A model generated the notes under the pieces. That model was given only the letters and a program-made list of their open reading frames with translations, had not been told where the DNA came from and ran no database searches. From Streptomyces neyagawaensis (lineage in GTDB: Bacteria > Actinomycetota > Actinomycetes > Streptomycetales > Streptomycetaceae): 64,000 nucleotides of DNA. Below are positions 32,615 to 41,437 of the stretch, piece by piece (positions within the stretch are counted from its first letter, which is position 1; the number at the start of each line of letters is the position of its first letter). The stretch spans positions 1 through 64,000 of the forward strand of contig NZ_JAMGBG010000039.1 in assembly GCF_023516595.1 (NCBI RefSeq), read 5' to 3'. A program made the translations under genes and the position numbers.

Positions 32615-34855
32615 ATGAGTGTGGTGACTCCGGTGAACCCCCCACGACTTCCGCATCGCTCGCCACCGCCCCCCAGGACCACGCGGCCGAGCCCGAACAC
32701 GGCATCGGCCGCCGCGCCGACGCCACCCGAAGGCGTGCCCGCGCCACTGCTGTCCGAAGGCGTGCGCGTACGTCTGCTGCACGCCGCCCACGGCGATCCG
32801 CGCGCCGCCGCCGAACTCGCCGCCGCCCTGACCCCGCGCCAGGCCATCGGGCTCGACCCGCTGCCCGCCGAGCCGTTCGCGCTCGCCCCGGCCCTGCTAC
32901 GGGCCCACCGGCGGGACGTACGGGCCCTGCCCGACGACACCCGCTTCCTGCTGCTCCTCGCCGCGGCCGACCAGTACCCGATCCCGACCCACGCCTACGA
33001 GCGGGCCGTCACGGCCGCCGGACTCAACACCCGGCTCCTCGACGCGGCCGAGGCGGCGGGCATCGCGGACACCACGGCCCAGGGCGTCGTCTTCCGGGAC
33101 GCCTGGACCCGTATCGCCGTCTACGAGTCCGCCTCCACGGCCGACCGCCGCGCGGCCCACCGCCTGCTCGCCGGAGTCCTCAGCGGCGAGGGCGAGAGAC
33201 CCGGACGCTCCTGGCACCGGGCCGCCACCGCCCTCGGCCCCAGCCGCCGGCTCGCCGCCGAACTCCGGCTCGCGGCGAAGGTGGCACGTGCCATCGGGGA
33301 GCCCGCGCTGGCCTCCGCCCTCGCCGAACGCGCCGCCGCCCTCACCCCCGACCCCGCCGAACGCATGCCCCTGCTCGCGCGGGCGGCGGCGGAGGCCTGG
33401 CAGTCGGGCGACGGCGACCGGGCCCGCCGACTCGTCGCCGCCACCGACGACGACGCCCTCGCCGGCCTCCTCGCCCTCCGCTCCGGCAACGCCTCCGAGG
33501 CCTTCGACGCCCTGCTCACCGCCACCGTCCGGCACGGCGGCGACCACGACCCGGACACGGCCGCCCATCTGCTGGCACGGGCCACCGAGGCCGCCATCTA
33601 CACCGGGGACCTGCGCCGCTGCCGGGAGGCCGCCGCCGTCGCCGACCGGCTCGGCATCCTGCCGCCGAGCACCCTCGGCGCGCTGGCCGCCGCGTTCGAG
33701 GGACGCTACGACGACGCCCGCGACGTCCTCGAAGCCGCGGCGGGCCGCTGCGGCCCCGGCGGCGACCCCACCGCGCTGATCCACGCGGGGATCGCCGCCC
33801 TGCTGCTCGGCGACCACACCCGCGCGTTCACCGCCACCGCCCGCGCCGCCGCCTCCGCCCGCGCCAGGGGCGAGACGGTGACCGTGCCGCAGGCCATGGA
33901 GTTCCGGGCGTACGCCGAGTTCTGGACCGGGCGCCCCAGGGCCGCCGAGGCCGCCGCCGTGGAGGCCCTGCGGCAGGCGTACGCCACCGGGCAGGACAAC
34001 GGGGCCTGCCATCTTCAGGCCGCCCTCGCGATGTTCGCGGCCGTCACGGGGGACGAGCAGGTGTGCCGGGAGCGCGCCGAGTCCGCCCGCGCCCACGCGC
34101 TGGAACGGGGCCTCGGACTCCCGGCCGCGCTCGCCAGGTACGCCCTCGCCTTCCTCGACCTCGCCGCCGGCCGCTACGCCGCCTCGGCGGCCCGCCTGCG
34201 CGCGCTCGCCGGATTCGGCCCCGGGCACGGGCACCGGGCCATCCGCCACCTCGCCACCCCGCACTACGTCGAGGCCGCCGTCCGCACCGGCGACACCCGA
34301 GTGGCCCGCTCCGCGCACGCCGACTACGACCACTGGGCCCGCACCGTCCGCAGCGCCGACGACCTCGCCCTCAGCGCCCGCTGCCGGGCGCTGCTCGCGA
34401 CGGGGGAGGAGGCCGTGGAGCACTACCGGGCCGCGCTCGATCTGCACGCCTCCGGCACCCGTGACTTCGAACGGGCCCGCACGGAACTGTTGTTCGGCAG
34501 CGCGCTGCGGCGACTCCGCAACCGCACCGAGGCCCGCGACCGGCTGCACAGCGCGCTGGAGGCCTTCGACCACTTCGGCTCGCCCCACTGCGCCGACCAG
34601 GCCCGCGCCGAACTCCGCGCCCTCGGCGAGAGGGCACCCGCCGCCCAGGGCCCCGACGACCTCACCGGCCGGCTCACGGCCCAGCAACTGACCATCGCCC
34701 GCATGGCCGCGGACGGCGCCACGAACCGGGAGATCGCCGCCCGCCTCCTCCTGAGCCCCCGTACGATCGACCACCACCTCCGCGGCGTCTTCGCCCGCCT
34801 GGGCATCAGATCCCGCATCGAACTGGTGCGCCTGCTGGGAGAAACGGCGAACTGA
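32615..34855 (+). CDS. LuxR-family regulator, LAL-like without ATPase domain
   Basis: A 746-residue regulator. Its C-terminus is a LuxR helix-turn-helix (GRLTAQQLTIARMAADGATN then REIAARLLLSPRTIDHHLRG). The long middle is TPR-like helical repeats resembling the region after the ATPase in LAL (MalT-like) activators. The usual N-terminal P-loop is absent: instead there is a Pro/Ala-rich lead of about 45 residues and LRAHRRDVRALPDDTRFLLL. It sits head to head with a lipase, so it is the probable activator of that gene (inference). Start ATG 32615; a GTG immediately before it is also in frame. Confidence 0.85.
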   Translation: MSVVTPVNPPRLPHRSPPPPRTTRPSPNTASAAAPTPPEGVPAPLLSEGVRVRLLHAAHGDPRAAAELAAALTPRQAIGLDPLPAEPFALAPALLRAHRRDVRALPDDTRFLLLLAAADQYPIPTHAYERAVTAAGLNTRLLDAAEAAGIADTTAQGVVFRDAWTRIAVYESASTADRRAAHRLLAGVLSGEGERPGRSWHRAATALGPSRRLAAELRLAAKVARAIGEPALASALAERAAALTPDPAERMPLLARAAAEAWQSGDGDRARRLVAATDDDALAGLLALRSGNASEAFDALLTATVRHGGDHDPDTAAHLLARATEAAIYTGDLRRCREAAAVADRLGILPPSTLGALAAAFEGRYDDARDVLEAAAGRCGPGGDPTALIHAGIAALLLGDHTRAFTATARAAASARARGETVTVPQAMEFRAYAEFWTGRPRAAEAAAVEALRQAYATGQDNGACHLQAALAMFAAVTGDEQVCRERAESARAHALERGLGLPAALARYALAFLDLAAGRYAASAARLRALAGFGPGHGHRAIRHLATPHYVEAAVRTGDTRVARSAHADYDHWARTVRSADDLALSARCRALLATGEEAVEHYRAALDLHASGTRDFERARTELLFGSALRRLRNRTEARDRLHSALEAFDHFGSPHCADQARAELRALGERAPAAQGPDDLTGRLTAQQLTIARMAADGATNREIAARLLLSPRTIDHHLRGVFARLGIRSRIELVRLLGETAN

Positions 34856-34936
34856 ACCCCGCCACCGTCGCACCGAGCCGCCATCGTCATACCGAGCCAC
34901 CGCTGCCGTGACCTCCTGTCACCGCTGTGGGCAGTC

Positions 34937-34953
34937 GTTCCGCAGGGCGGAAC
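34937..34953. terminator. Hairpin between LuxR-type gene and bioD
   Basis: GTTCCGC-AGG-GCGGAAC forms a perfect 7-bp stem with a 3-nt loop in the 147-bp gap between two convergent genes. It is modest in strength but in the expected place. Confidence 0.5.
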
Positions 34954-35002
34954 GGGTGGGCACAGCCGACAGCGCCGGGGGCCATTCCAAGAGGGCCGAC
35001 CG

Positions 35003-35722
35003 TTACACGGTCTCCCGCGCCGCGAAGGCCGCCGCGTCCCACGTGCCGCCCAACGCCGGCGCCAGCCAACCGCCCGCCCCCGCCCGGAACTCGGCCGGGT
35101 ACAGCGCGCCCGCGCCCTCCGGCACCGCCCCCAGCAGCGGCGCTCCCGCCACCACCGGCAGGTCCGCCACATTGCAACGGGACGCCAGATCCGGTGCCTT
35201 CGGCCAGCTGCCGATGACGACGCCCATCAGCCGAACCTCCCGCGTGGCGAGTTCGCGGGCCGTCAGCTCGGTCGTGTTGAGCGTGCCCAGCCCGGCCGAG
35301 GCGACCAGCAGTACCGGCGCGCCGAGCAGCCGCGCCGTGTCCGCCAGCGTGCCGCCCGCCTCGTCGAAGCGGACCAGGAGGCCGCCCGCGCCCTCGACCA
35401 GGACCAGGTCGTGGTCGGTCTCCAGCTTCGCCGCCGCCTCGGCGACCTCCTCGGGGTGGACCGGGGCCAGCCCGGACCGCCGGGCGGCCGTCGCGGGGGC
35501 CAGCGGCTCCGGGTAGCGGGCGAGTTCGTGCGCGGCGACGGAGTCCCCGGCGAGCCGCACCACCTCGTCCGCGTCGCCGCGCTCGTCCGGCCGTACCCCG
35601 GTCTGCGCGGGCTTGAGCACCGCCACGGACCGGCCGGCGGCCGCCGCCACCGCTGCGACGGCCGCCGTGCCGACCGTCTTGCCGACCTCCGTGCCCGTCC
35701 CCGTCACCACCAGGATCGCCAT
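35003..35722 (-). CDS. bioD: Dethiobiotin synthetase
   Basis: A 239-residue ATP-dependent carboxylase-like enzyme that closes the ureido ring of dethiobiotin from diaminopelargonate and CO2. The P-loop VTGTGTEVGKT is at the N-terminus, with LKPAQTGVRPDERGDADEVV, the LVEGAGGLLVRF motif and TLNTTELTARELATREV typical of BioD. Start ATG 35722 lies 1 nt after the bioA stop (TGA C ATG), so the genes are coupled. It is the last gene of bioB-bioA-bioD. Confidence 0.96.
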   Translation of the reverse strand: MAILVVTGTGTEVGKTVGTAAVAAVAAAAGRSVAVLKPAQTGVRPDERGDADEVVRLAGDSVAAHELARYPEPLAPATAARRSGLAPVHPEEVAEAAAKLETDHDLVLVEGAGGLLVRFDEAGGTLADTARLLGAPVLLVASAGLGTLNTTELTARELATREVRLMGVVIGSWPKAPDLASRCNVADLPVVAGAPLLGAVPEGAGALYPAEFRAGAGGWLAPALGGTWDAAAFAARETV

Positions 35723-35723
35723 G

Positions 35724-37013
35724 TCATCCCTCCCGTGCCGCCGCGCACACCGCGCGCGCGATCCGTGCCACGTCCTCGTCACCGGTGACGTACGGCGGCA
35801 TCGTGTACACGAGGTCGCGGAACGGCCGCAGCCACACGCCCTCGCGCACCGCGGCCGCCGTCGCCGCCCTCATGTCCACCGCGTGGTCGAGCTGGACGAC
35901 ACCGATGGCGCCGAGGACCCGGACGTCCTTCACCCCCGGCACGTCGAGCGCCGGGGCCAGCCCCTCCCGCAGTCCCGCCTCGATCCGCCGGACCTCCGCG
36001 AGCCAGTCCTGCCCCAGCAGCAGCTCGATCGAGGCGAGCGCCACGGACGCGGCCAGCGGATTGCCCATGAACGTCGGCCCGTGGGCGAGCACGGGCACCT
36101 CGCCCCGCGAGATCCCGTCGGCCACCCGTGCCGTGCACAGCGTCGCGGCCATCGTCAGATATCCGCCAGTCAGCGCCTTGCCCACGCACATCACGTCCGG
36201 CGTCACCGCCGCGTGCTCCGCCGCGAACAGCGCGCCCGTCCGGCCGAACCCGGTCGCGATCTCGTCGAACACCAGCAGCACGTCGTGCGCGTCGCACGCC
36301 TCGCGCAGCACCCGCAGATACGCGGGGGAGTGGAACCGCATCCCGCCCGCGCCCTGCACCACCGGCTCCACGATCACCGCGGCCAGTTCGTCGGCGTACC
36401 GCTCGATCGCCGAGCGCAACCGCTCCGCGTACGCCTCGTCGTACTCCGCCGGCGGCGCCTCGACGAACACCTGCCGCGGCAGCACGCCCTGCCACAGCTC
36501 GTGCATCCCGCCCTCGGGGTCACACACCGACATGGGCTGCCAGGTGTCCCCGTGGTAGCCGCCGCGCCAGGTGAGCAGGCGCTGCTTGCCGGGACGGCCG
36601 AGCGAACGCCAGTACTGCAGGCACATCTTGACGGCGACCTCGACCGACACCGAACCCGAGTCGGCGAGGAACACATGCTCCAGACCATCGGGCGACATGT
36701 CGACAAGGCGCTTCGCCAGTCGTACGGCGGGCTCATGGGTGAGCCCGCCGAACATCACATGGCTCATCCGGCCGAGCTGCTCGCGCGCGGCCTCGTTGAG
36801 CACCGGGTGGTTGTAGCCGTGGATGGCAGACCACCAGGACGACATGCCGTCGACGAGTTCGCCCGAGCCGTCGGCGAGCCGCAGCCGGACCCCGCTCGCC
36901 GACTCCACGACGAGCGGGTCCACCCGGCCCGGCATCGGACCGTACGGATGCCACACATGCCGCCGGTCGAGGTCCAGCAGCTCGGCCACGCTCGGGTCGG
37001 GCCCCTCAGGCAT
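35724..37013 (-). CDS. bioA: Adenosylmethionine-8-amino-7-oxononanoate aminotransferase
   Basis: A 429-residue class III aminotransferase that makes 7,8-diaminopelargonate using SAM as amino donor. Typical stretches are RRHVWHPYGPMPGR, SSWWSAIHGYNHPVLNEA, the cofactor aspartate region LLVFDEIATGFGRTG, and the PLP lysine in CVGKALTGGYLTMAAT. Start ATG 37013 is inside the end of bioB (8-bp overlap). A longer in-frame start upstream would read through the bioB Cys/His tail and is rejected. It lies between bioB and bioD. Confidence 0.96.
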   Translation of the reverse strand: MPEGPDPSVAELLDLDRRHVWHPYGPMPGRVDPLVVESASGVRLRLADGSGELVDGMSSWWSAIHGYNHPVLNEAAREQLGRMSHVMFGGLTHEPAVRLAKRLVDMSPDGLEHVFLADSGSVSVEVAVKMCLQYWRSLGRPGKQRLLTWRGGYHGDTWQPMSVCDPEGGMHELWQGVLPRQVFVEAPPAEYDEAYAERLRSAIERYADELAAVIVEPVVQGAGGMRFHSPAYLRVLREACDAHDVLLVFDEIATGFGRTGALFAAEHAAVTPDVMCVGKALTGGYLTMAATLCTARVADGISRGEVPVLAHGPTFMGNPLAASVALASIELLLGQDWLAEVRRIEAGLREGLAPALDVPGVKDVRVLGAIGVVQLDHAVDMRAATAAAVREGVWLRPFRDLVYTMPPYVTGDEDVARIARAVCAAAREG

Positions 37014-38241
37014 TGGGCGCGAGATCCGTTCCGGCACCCCGACGCCGCACGGCGACCAGATCCGTCCGGGCCTCGCCCGCCTGCGGGGCCGCCGTGGAGG
37101 AGGTGGTGGCCGCGGACCCGCAGACGCCGCCCCCCTCGTGCGACCCGCACCCGCCACCGCTGTCGTGGGACCCGCAGCCGCCGCCCTCGTGGGCACCGCA
37201 CCCGGCGCTCTCGTGGGACCCGCAGCCGCCCCCGGCCGCCCGGTGCTCCGGCAGCGTGACCTGGTCGGCGCCCTCCACCTCGAACCCGGCGTCCGCGATC
37301 ATCTCCAGGTCGGCCTTGCCGGCCTGGCCCTCGCTGGTGAGGTAGTCGCCGAGGAAGATCGAGTTGGCCAGGTGCAGCGCGAGCGGCTGCATCGTCCGCA
37401 GATGCACCTCGCGGCCACCCGCGATGCGCACCTCGACGTCCGGGCAGACGAACCGCACCATGGCGAGGATCCGCAGGCACCGCTGGGGCGTGAGGTTCCA
37501 CTCCTTGGCCAGCGGGGTGCCCTCGAACGGGATCAGGAAGTTGACCGGCACCGAGTCCGGGTCCAGTTCACGCAGCGAGAAGACGACGTCGACGAGGTCC
37601 TCGTCGGTCTCGCCCATGCCCGCGATCAGACCCGAGCACGCCGACAGACCCGCCGCGTGCGCCTTCTGCACGGTGTCCACCCGGTCGGCGTACGTGTGGG
37701 TGGTCGTGATCTCCCCGTACGTCGACTCCGACGTGTTGAGGTTGTGGTTGTAGGCGTCCGCGCCCGCCTCGCGCAGCCGTTCGGCCTGACCGTCGGAGAG
37801 CAGACCCAGACAGGCGCACACCTCGACGCCCTCGTTCTCCTCCTTGATGGCCTTGATGGTGCCCGCGACCCGGTCGACGTCACGGTCCGTCGGGCCGCGC
37901 CCGGACGCCACCAGACACACCCGCTTGGCACCGCCGGCGAGACCGGCCGCGGCGGCCTTCGACGCCTCGTCGGGCTTCAGCCAGGTGTACTTGAGGATCC
38001 CGGCCGTCGAGCCGAGCCGCTGGGAGCAGTACGAGCAGTCCTCGGGACACAGCCCGGACTTCAGGTTGACGAGATAGTTCAGTTTCACCCGTCGCCCGAA
38101 CCAGTGCCTGCGCACCTTTCCGGCCGCGGCCACCACGTCGAGCAGGTCGTCGTCGGAGGTGCCGAGAACGGCGAGCGCCTCGGCACGGCTCAGCGGCTCG
38201 CGCCGGAGCCCCTTGTCCACCAGCGTGTTCAGCAGGTCCAT
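37006..38241 (-). CDS. bioB: Biotin synthase with Cys/His-repeat tail
   Basis: A 411-residue radical SAM enzyme that inserts sulfur into dethiobiotin. The 4Fe-4S motif CPEDCSYC is at residues 65-72, with YNHNLNTSESTYGEI, ACSGLIAGMGE and NFLIPFEGTPL typical of BioB. The catalytic body ends near residue 330. Then a tail (about 340-377) repeats CGSHE/CGAHE/CGSHD four times and ends CGS: a probable metal- or cluster-handling segment. Start ATG 38241 (MDLLNTLVDKGLRREPLS) is chosen by homologue length. First gene of bioB-bioA-bioD, divergent from bioF. Confidence 0.95.
   Translation of the reverse strand: MDLLNTLVDKGLRREPLSRAEALAVLGTSDDDLLDVVAAAGKVRRHWFGRRVKLNYLVNLKSGLCPEDCSYCSQRLGSTAGILKYTWLKPDEASKAAAAGLAGGAKRVCLVASGRGPTDRDVDRVAGTIKAIKEENEGVEVCACLGLLSDGQAERLREAGADAYNHNLNTSESTYGEITTTHTYADRVDTVQKAHAAGLSACSGLIAGMGETDEDLVDVVFSLRELDPDSVPVNFLIPFEGTPLAKEWNLTPQRCLRILAMVRFVCPDVEVRIAGGREVHLRTMQPLALHLANSIFLGDYLTSEGQAGKADLEMIADAGFEVEGADQVTLPEHRAAGGGCGSHESAGCGAHEGGGCGSHDSGGGCGSHEGGGVCGSAATTSSTAAPQAGEARTDLVAVRRRGAGTDLAPNA
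37112..37224 (-). repeat. In-frame repeat encoding BioB CGSHE tail
   Basis: Four related units with core TGCGGGTCCCACGAG on the minus strand repeat about every 24-27 bp inside the 3' end of bioB. They encode CGSH or CGAH followed by E/D, separated by Gly/Ser. Unit length is a multiple of three, so expansion keeps the frame. Confidence 0.8.
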
Positions 38242-38349
38242 GAGAGCCGATCCTGTCCTACCGGACCGCTCCCGGCCAAGGAGACTTCGGACAACAGAGT
38301 CGGATCGACGTGTGGGTATCGCCACATCGTGGGCGACCGGCCGTCCCGT

Positions 38350-38369
38350 TAGTGTCTGTGCACTGCCTA
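38350..38369. promoter_or_regulatory. Candidate biotin operator between bioB and bioF
   Basis: TAGTGTCTGTGCACTGCCTA is an imperfect inverted repeat with TAG/CTA ends and an inner GTGCAC palindrome. It sits in the 200-bp gap between divergent bioB and bioF, where a biotin-responsive repressor (BirA or BioQ-like) would bind. It does not match the BioQ consensus I know, so it is a positional candidate. Confidence 0.3.
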
Positions 38370-38441
38370 CAAAAGCCCCCGCCGCGCTGCCCGATGACAG
38401 CACCGGCGCCGAGGGCTGCCCACGCGACCCCCGGAGGACTC

Positions 38442-39569
38442 ATGGCGTTCGGCTGGATCGACGAGCAGGCGTCGGCGCGCCGCCGCGCCGGGCTCGTACG
38501 GACCCTGCGCCCCCGCCCCGCCGACTCGCCCCTGCTCGACCTCGCGAGCAACGACTACCTGGGGCTGGCCCACCACCCCGAGATCATCGAGGGCGCGGCC
38601 GACGCGGCACGCACCTGGGGCGGCGGGGCGACCGGCTCCCGGCTCGTCACCGGCACCACCGAACTCCACGGCGAGCTGGAGCGCGAACTGGCCGCCTTCT
38701 GCGGCTTCGAGGCCGCCCTCGTCTTCTCCTCCGGCTACGCCGCCAACCTCGCCGCCGTCACCGCGCTCGCCCCGCACGGCTCGCTGGTCGTGTCCGACGC
38801 GGGCAACCACGCCTCCCTGATCGACGGCTGCCGACTCGCACGCGGGACCACGCAGGTCGTCGAGCACGCCGACCCGGACGCGGTCCGCAAGGCGCTCGGC
38901 ACGGCCAAGGGACCCGCGATCGCGGTCTCCGACACGGTGTTCTCGGTGGACGGCGACGCCGCCCCGCTGGCCGGACTGGCCGCCGCGTGCCGCGCGTACG
39001 GCGCCGGGCTCGTCGTGGACGACGCCCACGGGCTCGGCGTGCTGGGCGACGGCGGCCGGGGCGCGCCGTATGCGGCGGGGCTGGCCGGGGCGCCGGACGT
39101 CGTCGTGACGGTCACCCTGTCGAAGTCGCTGGGCAGCCAGGGCGGTGCCGTCCTCGGACCGGCGAAGGTGATCGACCACCTGGTCAACGCGGCCCGGACG
39201 TTCATCTTCGACACAGGGCTCGCCCCGGCTGCGACGGGCGCCGCCCTCGCCGCGCTCAGACTGCTGCGCCGTGAGCCGGAGCGGGCCGCCCGGGCCCGTG
39301 AGGTGGCTCGGGCGCTGCACACACGGCTGACGGCGTCGGGCCATGAAGCGGTGCGGCCCGACGCCGCCGTGGTGTCCGTGCGGGCGCCGTCTCCGGATCA
39401 GGCGGTGCGGTGGGCGGCGGACTGCCGGGCGGCGGGTCTCGCCGTCGGCTGTTTCCGCCCACCGTCCGTGCCCGACGGCATCTCCAGGCTGCGGTTGACC
39501 GCCCGGGCGGATCTCACCGAGGCGCAGATCGACCGAGCCGTGGGCATCATCGGCGATACGCGACCGTGA
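38442..39569 (+). CDS. bioF: 8-amino-7-oxononanoate synthase
   Basis: A 375-residue PLP enzyme condensing pimeloyl-ACP/CoA with alanine, the first committed biotin step. The alpha-oxoamine synthase features are clear: LASNDYLGLAHHPEI, GSRLVTGTTELHGELE, VDDAHGLGVLGDGGRG and the PLP lysine in VTLSKSLGSQGGAVLG. Start ATG 38442 with GGAGG 5 nt upstream is preferred over earlier in-frame ATGs. It is divergent from bioBAD, so the whole pathway after pimelate is here. Confidence 0.95.
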   Translation: MAFGWIDEQASARRRAGLVRTLRPRPADSPLLDLASNDYLGLAHHPEIIEGAADAARTWGGGATGSRLVTGTTELHGELERELAAFCGFEAALVFSSGYAANLAAVTALAPHGSLVVSDAGNHASLIDGCRLARGTTQVVEHADPDAVRKALGTAKGPAIAVSDTVFSVDGDAAPLAGLAAACRAYGAGLVVDDAHGLGVLGDGGRGAPYAAGLAGAPDVVVTVTLSKSLGSQGGAVLGPAKVIDHLVNAARTFIFDTGLAPAATGAALAALRLLRREPERAARAREVARALHTRLTASGHEAVRPDAAVVSVRAPSPDQAVRWAADCRAAGLAVGCFRPPSVPDGISRLRLTARADLTEAQIDRAVGIIGDTRP

Positions 39570-39626
39570 GTCGGCGTCGCGGCCGTGTGTCGCCAGAAGC
39601 GGAACCGGTGGTGCGGTCGGTGGTGC

Positions 39627-39851
39627 TCACCGAAGTGTGGTGACGAATCCCTCCCATGCCTCGGGGGTGAACAGCAGGGCGGGCCCGGCCGTGTTCTTCG
39701 AGTCGCGCACGGCCACCAGTCCGGCCAGTCGGCCGGACCCGGGACGGGCCGTTTCCACACAGTTGTTCATCCCCGTGCTGCGGCTGCTGCGCAGCCAGCG
39801 CACACCGTGTAGCGCGGTACTGGTGGGTACGTTCCGAGGCAGAGCTGACAT
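39627..39851 (-). CDS. DUF397 small protein (WhiJ-partner type)
   Basis: A 74-residue DUF397 protein. The family core WLRSSRSTGMNNCVETARPG, LVAVRDSKNTAGPALLFTPE and AWEGFVTTLR is complete. Such proteins are encoded beside WhiJ-like XRE regulators and modulate them. AAGGAGG stands 6 nt before ATG 39851. The XRE gene ends 23 bp upstream on the same strand, so they are an operon. Confidence 0.93.
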   Translation of the reverse strand: MSALPRNVPTSTALHGVRWLRSSRSTGMNNCVETARPGSGRLAGLVAVRDSKNTAGPALLFTPEAWEGFVTTLR

Positions 39852-39874
39852 GGTGCCTCCTTACGCGCCGGAAG

Positions 39875-40732
39875 CTAGCCCTGAGCCAGTCCGGCGATGT
39901 AATCCAACGAGTCCTCGGGCGAAAGGGCGTGGATCTGAAGGGTGTTGAAGGCCTCGACATAAGCCCTGAGGTCTTCTTTCCGTTCGAGGTAGAGGCTACT
40001 CGTCAAGTGGTCCAGAACAACCACGTCCAGATCGGAAGTGCTTCGAAATGAGAAGATTACGAAAGGACCGGTGATGCCGATGTGCGCCCCGGCAGTGAAC
40101 GGCAGCACCTGCAGCCTCACTTGAGGCAGACGCGCCGCTTCGATCAACCGCTCCAGCTGATGGGCCATGACCTCGGGTCCGCCCACCTCACGTCGCAGAA
40201 CGCCCTCGTCGAGCACGGCGCTCAGCTCCATCGGGGGACGCCCGCGCAGAACGTCCTGCCGCGCGAGCCGCACTTCCACGAGCGCGTCGATTTTGTCGTC
40301 TTCCAGCCCCTCCACCGCGGCCCGCGTCACCGCCCGTGCGTACTCGGGGGTCTGCAGCAGGCCCGGCACGACCGAGGTCTCCAGGGTGCGCATCCCGCTC
40401 GCCTGCGACTCCAGGCTGATGAAGTCCCGGTACGTCGGCGGCAGCACCCCTCGGTACGCGTGCCACCAGTTGTGCCGTCCGCCCCCGTCCTCGGAGCCCG
40501 CCAGCGCCATCAGCAGTTCCCGTAACTCCGTGTCGTCGATCGCGTAGGCGTCCAGCAGCCGGTGGACGTCCGCGGGCTTCACCCCGCTGGCGCCCGTCTC
40601 GATGCGGCTCACCTTCGACTGGTGCCAGCCCACGAGACGGGCGGCCTCGATGCTGGTGATGCCGACGCGGGTGCGCAGGAGGCGCAACTCGGCGCCGAGC
40701 TTGCGGCGGCGCACCGCCGGACCGTATTGCAT
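39875..40732 (-). CDS. XRE regulator with DUF5753 (WhiJ-like)
   Basis: A 285-residue regulator. The Cro/C1 helix-turn-helix is residues about 12-70 (LGAELRLLRTRVGITSIEAA, ARLVGWHQSKVSRIETGASG). The rest is DUF5753, with ASGMRTLETSVVPGLLQTPE and LRVLPFTAGAH-like strands. This is the architecture of Streptomyces WhiJ-family developmental regulators. Start ATG 40732 has AAGGAG 6 nt upstream; longer in-frame starts are rejected. The DUF397 gene follows and a divergent ATP-binding gene precedes, a complete triad. Confidence 0.94.
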   Translation of the reverse strand: MQYGPAVRRRKLGAELRLLRTRVGITSIEAARLVGWHQSKVSRIETGASGVKPADVHRLLDAYAIDDTELRELLMALAGSEDGGGRHNWWHAYRGVLPPTYRDFISLESQASGMRTLETSVVPGLLQTPEYARAVTRAAVEGLEDDKIDALVEVRLARQDVLRGRPPMELSAVLDEGVLRREVGGPEVMAHQLERLIEAARLPQVRLQVLPFTAGAHIGITGPFVIFSFRSTSDLDVVVLDHLTSSLYLERKEDLRAYVEAFNTLQIHALSPEDSLDYIAGLAQG

Positions 40733-40842
40733 GGGTGTCTCCTTCCGCCCGGCGCGGGAAGTCGGGTGACGGTAGAGGATGGCCCGAGGGGCCCCTCGAA
40801 TACGGTCGGCCGTCGGAGAGTTCACCGCTTCGAGCGACAGAT

Positions 40843-40852
40843 ATATGCATAT
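40843..40852. promoter_or_regulatory. AT-rich palindrome between WhiJ-like gene and ATPase gene
   Basis: ATATGCATAT is a perfect 10-bp palindrome inside AGATATATGCATATCTT, the most AT-rich patch in the neighbourhood, in the 246-bp divergent gap. It is likely a promoter element or the operator of the WhiJ-like protein. Confidence 0.45.
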
Positions 40853-40978
40853 CTTGGTGGATCGCCACCCGTGACGGCCCAGGTAGTGGCAGTCTGGCGC
40901 GAAGCACCAGTCCGGGACCGTACTCGAGTCATCCGCTCCCAGTCGGACATCGGTCCCGTGGGAAAGGGACGCACCGCC

Positions 40979-41437
40979 ATGGCAGATCACCAGGAAGCAT
41001 CCGTCACTCTGCCGAGCGATCCCGCCTCGGTGTCCGCGGCCCGGAGATACGTCGCCACCGTGCTGGCCGAATGGGGCCTGCCGAGGGACACGGACATCGC
41101 GGACACCGTGCGCCTGATCGTGTCCGAACTCGCCACCAACGCCGTTCAGCACACCTTCGGTCAGTCACCCACGTTCACCGTGGACCTCGTCCTCGACCGT
41201 GACGAGCATCTGCACATCGGCGTCACCGACAGTCATCCGCGCTTCCCGAAACGTCTGCCCGCCGCCGTCCAGCAGGACAACGGGCGGGGCATGGTCATCA
41301 TCCGCTGGCTGACCGCCGAGTGCGGTGGGCGGCTGAGCGTCAGACCCACGCGGGAGGGCGGCAAGACGGTGGCGATCGAGCTTCCGTGGGCCGTCCCCGT
41401 GCAGCCGGTCAGGGCAGGCGGTTCGCAGGAGCCCTGA
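40979..41437 (+). CDS. ATP-binding anti-sigma-like protein (HATPase_c, RsbW/AbaA type)
   Basis: A 152-residue GHKL ATPase-domain protein. The N-box is IVSELATNAVQHTFG, the G1 box VTDSHPRFP, and the G2 region QQDNGRGMVIIRWLTAECGG. These small proteins act as anti-sigma or regulatory kinases. Start ATG 40979 has AAAGGGA 8 nt upstream. It is divergent from the WhiJ-like/DUF397 pair, completing a common Streptomyces triad that affects differentiation. Its 3' end overlaps the converging DUF6328 gene by 29 bp. Confidence 0.92.
   Translation: MADHQEASVTLPSDPASVSAARRYVATVLAEWGLPRDTDIADTVRLIVSELATNAVQHTFGQSPTFTVDLVLDRDEHLHIGVTDSHPRFPKRLPAAVQQDNGRGMVIIRWLTAECGGRLSVRPTREGGKTVAIELPWAVPVQPVRAGGSQEP

Noticed and set aside
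37014..37196. Longer bioA start upstream of 37013
   Set aside because: The extension is the other-frame reading of the bioB Cys/His tail and gives only Pro/Arg-rich sequence. Normal BioA length is reached from ATG 37013.
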